Source: Bacillota bacterium
Lineage (GTDB): Bacteria > Bacillota > Sulfobacillia > Symbiobacteriales > ZC4RG38
NCBI GenBank assembly: GCA_003242505.1
Contig: QGUP01000083.1
Coordinates: 1 to 7,727 of the forward strand
Direction of reading: 5' to 3'
Length of the DNA stretch: 7,727 bases
Part shown: piece after piece, positions 6,403-7,727 of the stretch
Layout of the letters: each line of letters starts with the position of its first letter
How positions within the stretch are numbered: position 1 is the stretch's first letter
Notes under the pieces: generated by a model
Seen by the model: the letters and a program-made list of their open reading frames with translations, nothing else
Databases searched by the model: none
Told to the model about the DNA's origin: nothing
Made by a program: the position numbers and the translations under genes

Positions 6403-7212
6403 ATGCAATCGGTGGAGTTCCTGCGGGCCTGGCGGCAGAAGGCCCGGGAGTGGCAGGAGCGGCTCCAGGAGCCTGCGGTGGTGGTGGATGCCGGAAAGCT
6501 CGCCGAGGCCCTGGCCGAGGGCCGGCCCCTGACGGAGGCGGTGCCTCCAGAGGTGCCCGGAGACCTGCTGGCCGCGGTCCTGGCCGATGTGGCGGAGCTC
6601 CTGGCCGCGCACCGGCCGGCCGCCCGGCCGGAGGTGGACCGGCTCCTCGGGGCCCTGGCGGGGGCGGACCGGGCCGCCCAGGATTCCCTGGCCGCCGCGG
6701 CCCTCAGCGGCCTGGGGGTGCCTGTGGAGGAGTGGGCCCGGCAGCACGTGGCGCCGGAGGGGCTCCTCCTGCCCCTGGTCAACCTGGCGCTCCAGCCCTT
6801 CATGGCCCGGTACGCCCGGGCCATGGGCCGGATGGTCTCCTGGAGCGGCTGGCGGCACAACTACTGCCCGGTCTGCGGCCGGGAGCCGGACGTCGCCCGG
6901 ATCGACCCGGACAACCTCCGGTACCTTCACTGCGGCCTCTGCGACACCCAGTGGCAGACCCACCGGCTCGCCTGCGTCTGGTGCGAGACCGACGACGCGA
7001 AGAAGCTCCAGGTCCTGACGGTGGCGGACCTGGAGCCCTTCCGGCTGGACGTCTGCGACGCCTGCGGCGGATACATCAAGACCCTCGATCAGCGCCACGG
7101 GGGCCTCCTGGCCCTGCCGAGCGTCGACCTCTTTGTCGAGGACGCTCGGACCCGGAAACTGGACCTGGTGGCCGCGGAGCAGGGCTACCGCCGGGGAGGG
7201 CGGGTCCAGTGA
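6403..7212 (+). CDS. fdhE: Formate dehydrogenase accessory protein FdhE
   Basis: FdhE is a cytoplasmic protein needed for assembly of active membrane-bound formate dehydrogenase. In E. coli it contacts the catalytic subunit before export and carries a rubredoxin-like metal site. This 269-residue version is a little shorter than the E. coli protein (about 309). The N-terminal half is helical and Ala/Leu-rich, with no signal peptide. The C-terminal half has four CxxC pairs: C155/C158 (YCPVCG), C177/C180 (HCGLC), C191/C194 (CVWC) and C218/C221 (CDACGGYIKT). These are the diagnostic family pattern. The ATG is set by AGGAGGT 7 bases upstream. Its 3' end overlaps the next gene, so it is coupled downstream, while an 85-base gap with a large hairpin separates it from the gene upstream. 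Confidence 0.95.
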   Translation: MQSVEFLRAWRQKAREWQERLQEPAVVVDAGKLAEALAEGRPLTEAVPPEVPGDLLAAVLADVAELLAAHRPAARPEVDRLLGALAGADRAAQDSLAAAALSGLGVPVEEWARQHVAPEGLLLPLVNLALQPFMARYARAMGRMVSWSGWRHNYCPVCGREPDVARIDPDNLRYLHCGLCDTQWQTHRLACVWCETDDAKKLQVLTVADLEPFRLDVCDACGGYIKTLDQRHGGLLALPSVDLFVEDARTRKLDLVAAEQGYRRGGRVQ

Positions 7213-7727
7213 CTCACCTCCTCATCGAGCCCGGGGAGACCGGCCGGGAGGACCTCGACCGGTACCGGTCCCGGGGGGGCTACGGGGGCCTCGCCCGGGC
7301 CCGGGCTGAGGGGCCGGCCTGGGTTCTCAGCCAGGTCCGGGCCGCCGGGGTCCGGGGCCGGGGCGGCACCGGGGCCGGCCGGCCGGTGGCGGAGAAGTGG
7401 GAACGGGTGAGCCGCAGCCCTGCGCCCACCCGGTACGTGGTGGCCAACGGGGCGGAAAGCCTGAACCTGAGCCGGAAGGACCGGCTGCTGATGGAGCGGC
7501 ACCCCCACCGGGTGCTGGAGGGGCTCCTCCTCGCCATGCACGCGGTGGGGGCGGAACAGGGGTTTCTCTACGTCCGGGGCGATGCGGAGGCCGCGGTGGC
7601 GAGCCTCGAAGAGGCCCTGGCTGAAGCCCGGGCCGCGGGGCTCCTCGCCGGGGAGGTGACCCTGGTCCGGTCGGTGCCGACCCCGGTCTCGGGGGAGGAG
7701 ACCGCGGTGATCGACGCCCTGGAGGGG
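7209..7727 (+). CDS. Divergent NuoF-like (NADH dehydrogenase 51 kDa) flavoprotein, partial
   Basis: The frame from the GTG at 7209 stays open to the window's end (173 codons, C-terminus missing). The start overlaps the fdhE stop as GTGA, and GGGGAGGG lies 8 bases upstream. The order of motifs matches the FMN/NADH-binding domain of NuoF/HoxF: GGYGGLARA (residues 23-31), VRGRGGTGAG (48-57), EKW (62-64), YVVANGAE (76-83), KDRLLMERHPHRVLEGLLLA (90-109), GFLYVRGD (118-125) and SGEETAVIDALEG (161-173). Several usual cofactor residues differ. Against the NADExEPGT consensus, the Asp is A82 and the second Glu is L85, though E83 is kept, and the Cys before GEET is S161. Without the C-terminal [4Fe-4S] region the activity cannot be judged. 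It may be a reductase partner of formate dehydrogenase or a repurposed family member. Confidence 0.82.
   Translation, partial: MTHLLIEPGETGREDLDRYRSRGGYGGLARARAEGPAWVLSQVRAAGVRGRGGTGAGRPVAEKWERVSRSPAPTRYVVANGAESLNLSRKDRLLMERHPHRVLEGLLLAMHAVGAEQGFLYVRGDAEAAVASLEEALAEARAAGLLAGEVTLVRSVPTPVSGEETAVIDALEG

Overview
The window is GC-rich DNA, roughly two-thirds G+C by eye. GTG starts outnumber ATG starts, and Shine-Dalgarno runs are strong and G-rich. It carries the end of a ribosomal RNA operon followed by a respiratory formate dehydrogenase locus. The 5S rRNA fold, ribosome binding sites, two-component regulator and selenocysteine decoding signal are all bacterial. The style fits a high-GC, possibly thermophilic Firmicute such as Symbiobacterium or a relative. 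That placement is a guess from style, not an alignment.

Layout. Positions 5-122 hold a complete 5S rRNA, followed by a textbook intrinsic terminator (131-170). Converging on it from the minus strand is a NarL/LuxR-type response regulator (169-810), whose stop codon lies in the terminator's T-tract. A 389-base gap (811-1199) separates this regulator from the divergently oriented formate dehydrogenase operon. The gap holds phased CGAAC-type repeats, an AT-rich 11-base palindrome and a plausible promoter.

The plus-strand cluster then runs to the window's end. It contains the catalytic molybdo-selenoprotein subunit (1200-4268, read through an in-frame UGA at 1779-1781), the four-[4Fe-4S] electron-transfer subunit (4286-5170) and the four-helix cytochrome b membrane anchor (5184-5906). 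These are followed by an unrecognised 135-residue protein (5910-6317), a perfect 15-bp intercistronic hairpin (6329-6370), the assembly factor FdhE (6403-7212) and the start of a divergent NuoF-like flavoprotein (7209 to the window's end).

How it works together. The catalytic subunit has a twin-arginine signal, so it should be folded, loaded with Mo/W-bis-MGD and its Fe-S cluster, and exported together with the beta subunit. Formate would be oxidised at selenocysteine 194. Electrons would pass through the N-terminal cluster and the beta-subunit clusters to the haems of the gamma subunit, and then to menaquinone. FdhE checks or aids assembly. The roles of the 135-residue protein and the NuoF-like protein are unknown, and these two are the least conventional parts of the locus. 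The key correction to naive gene calling is that the catalytic subunit is one 1022-residue selenoprotein, not two separate or broken genes.
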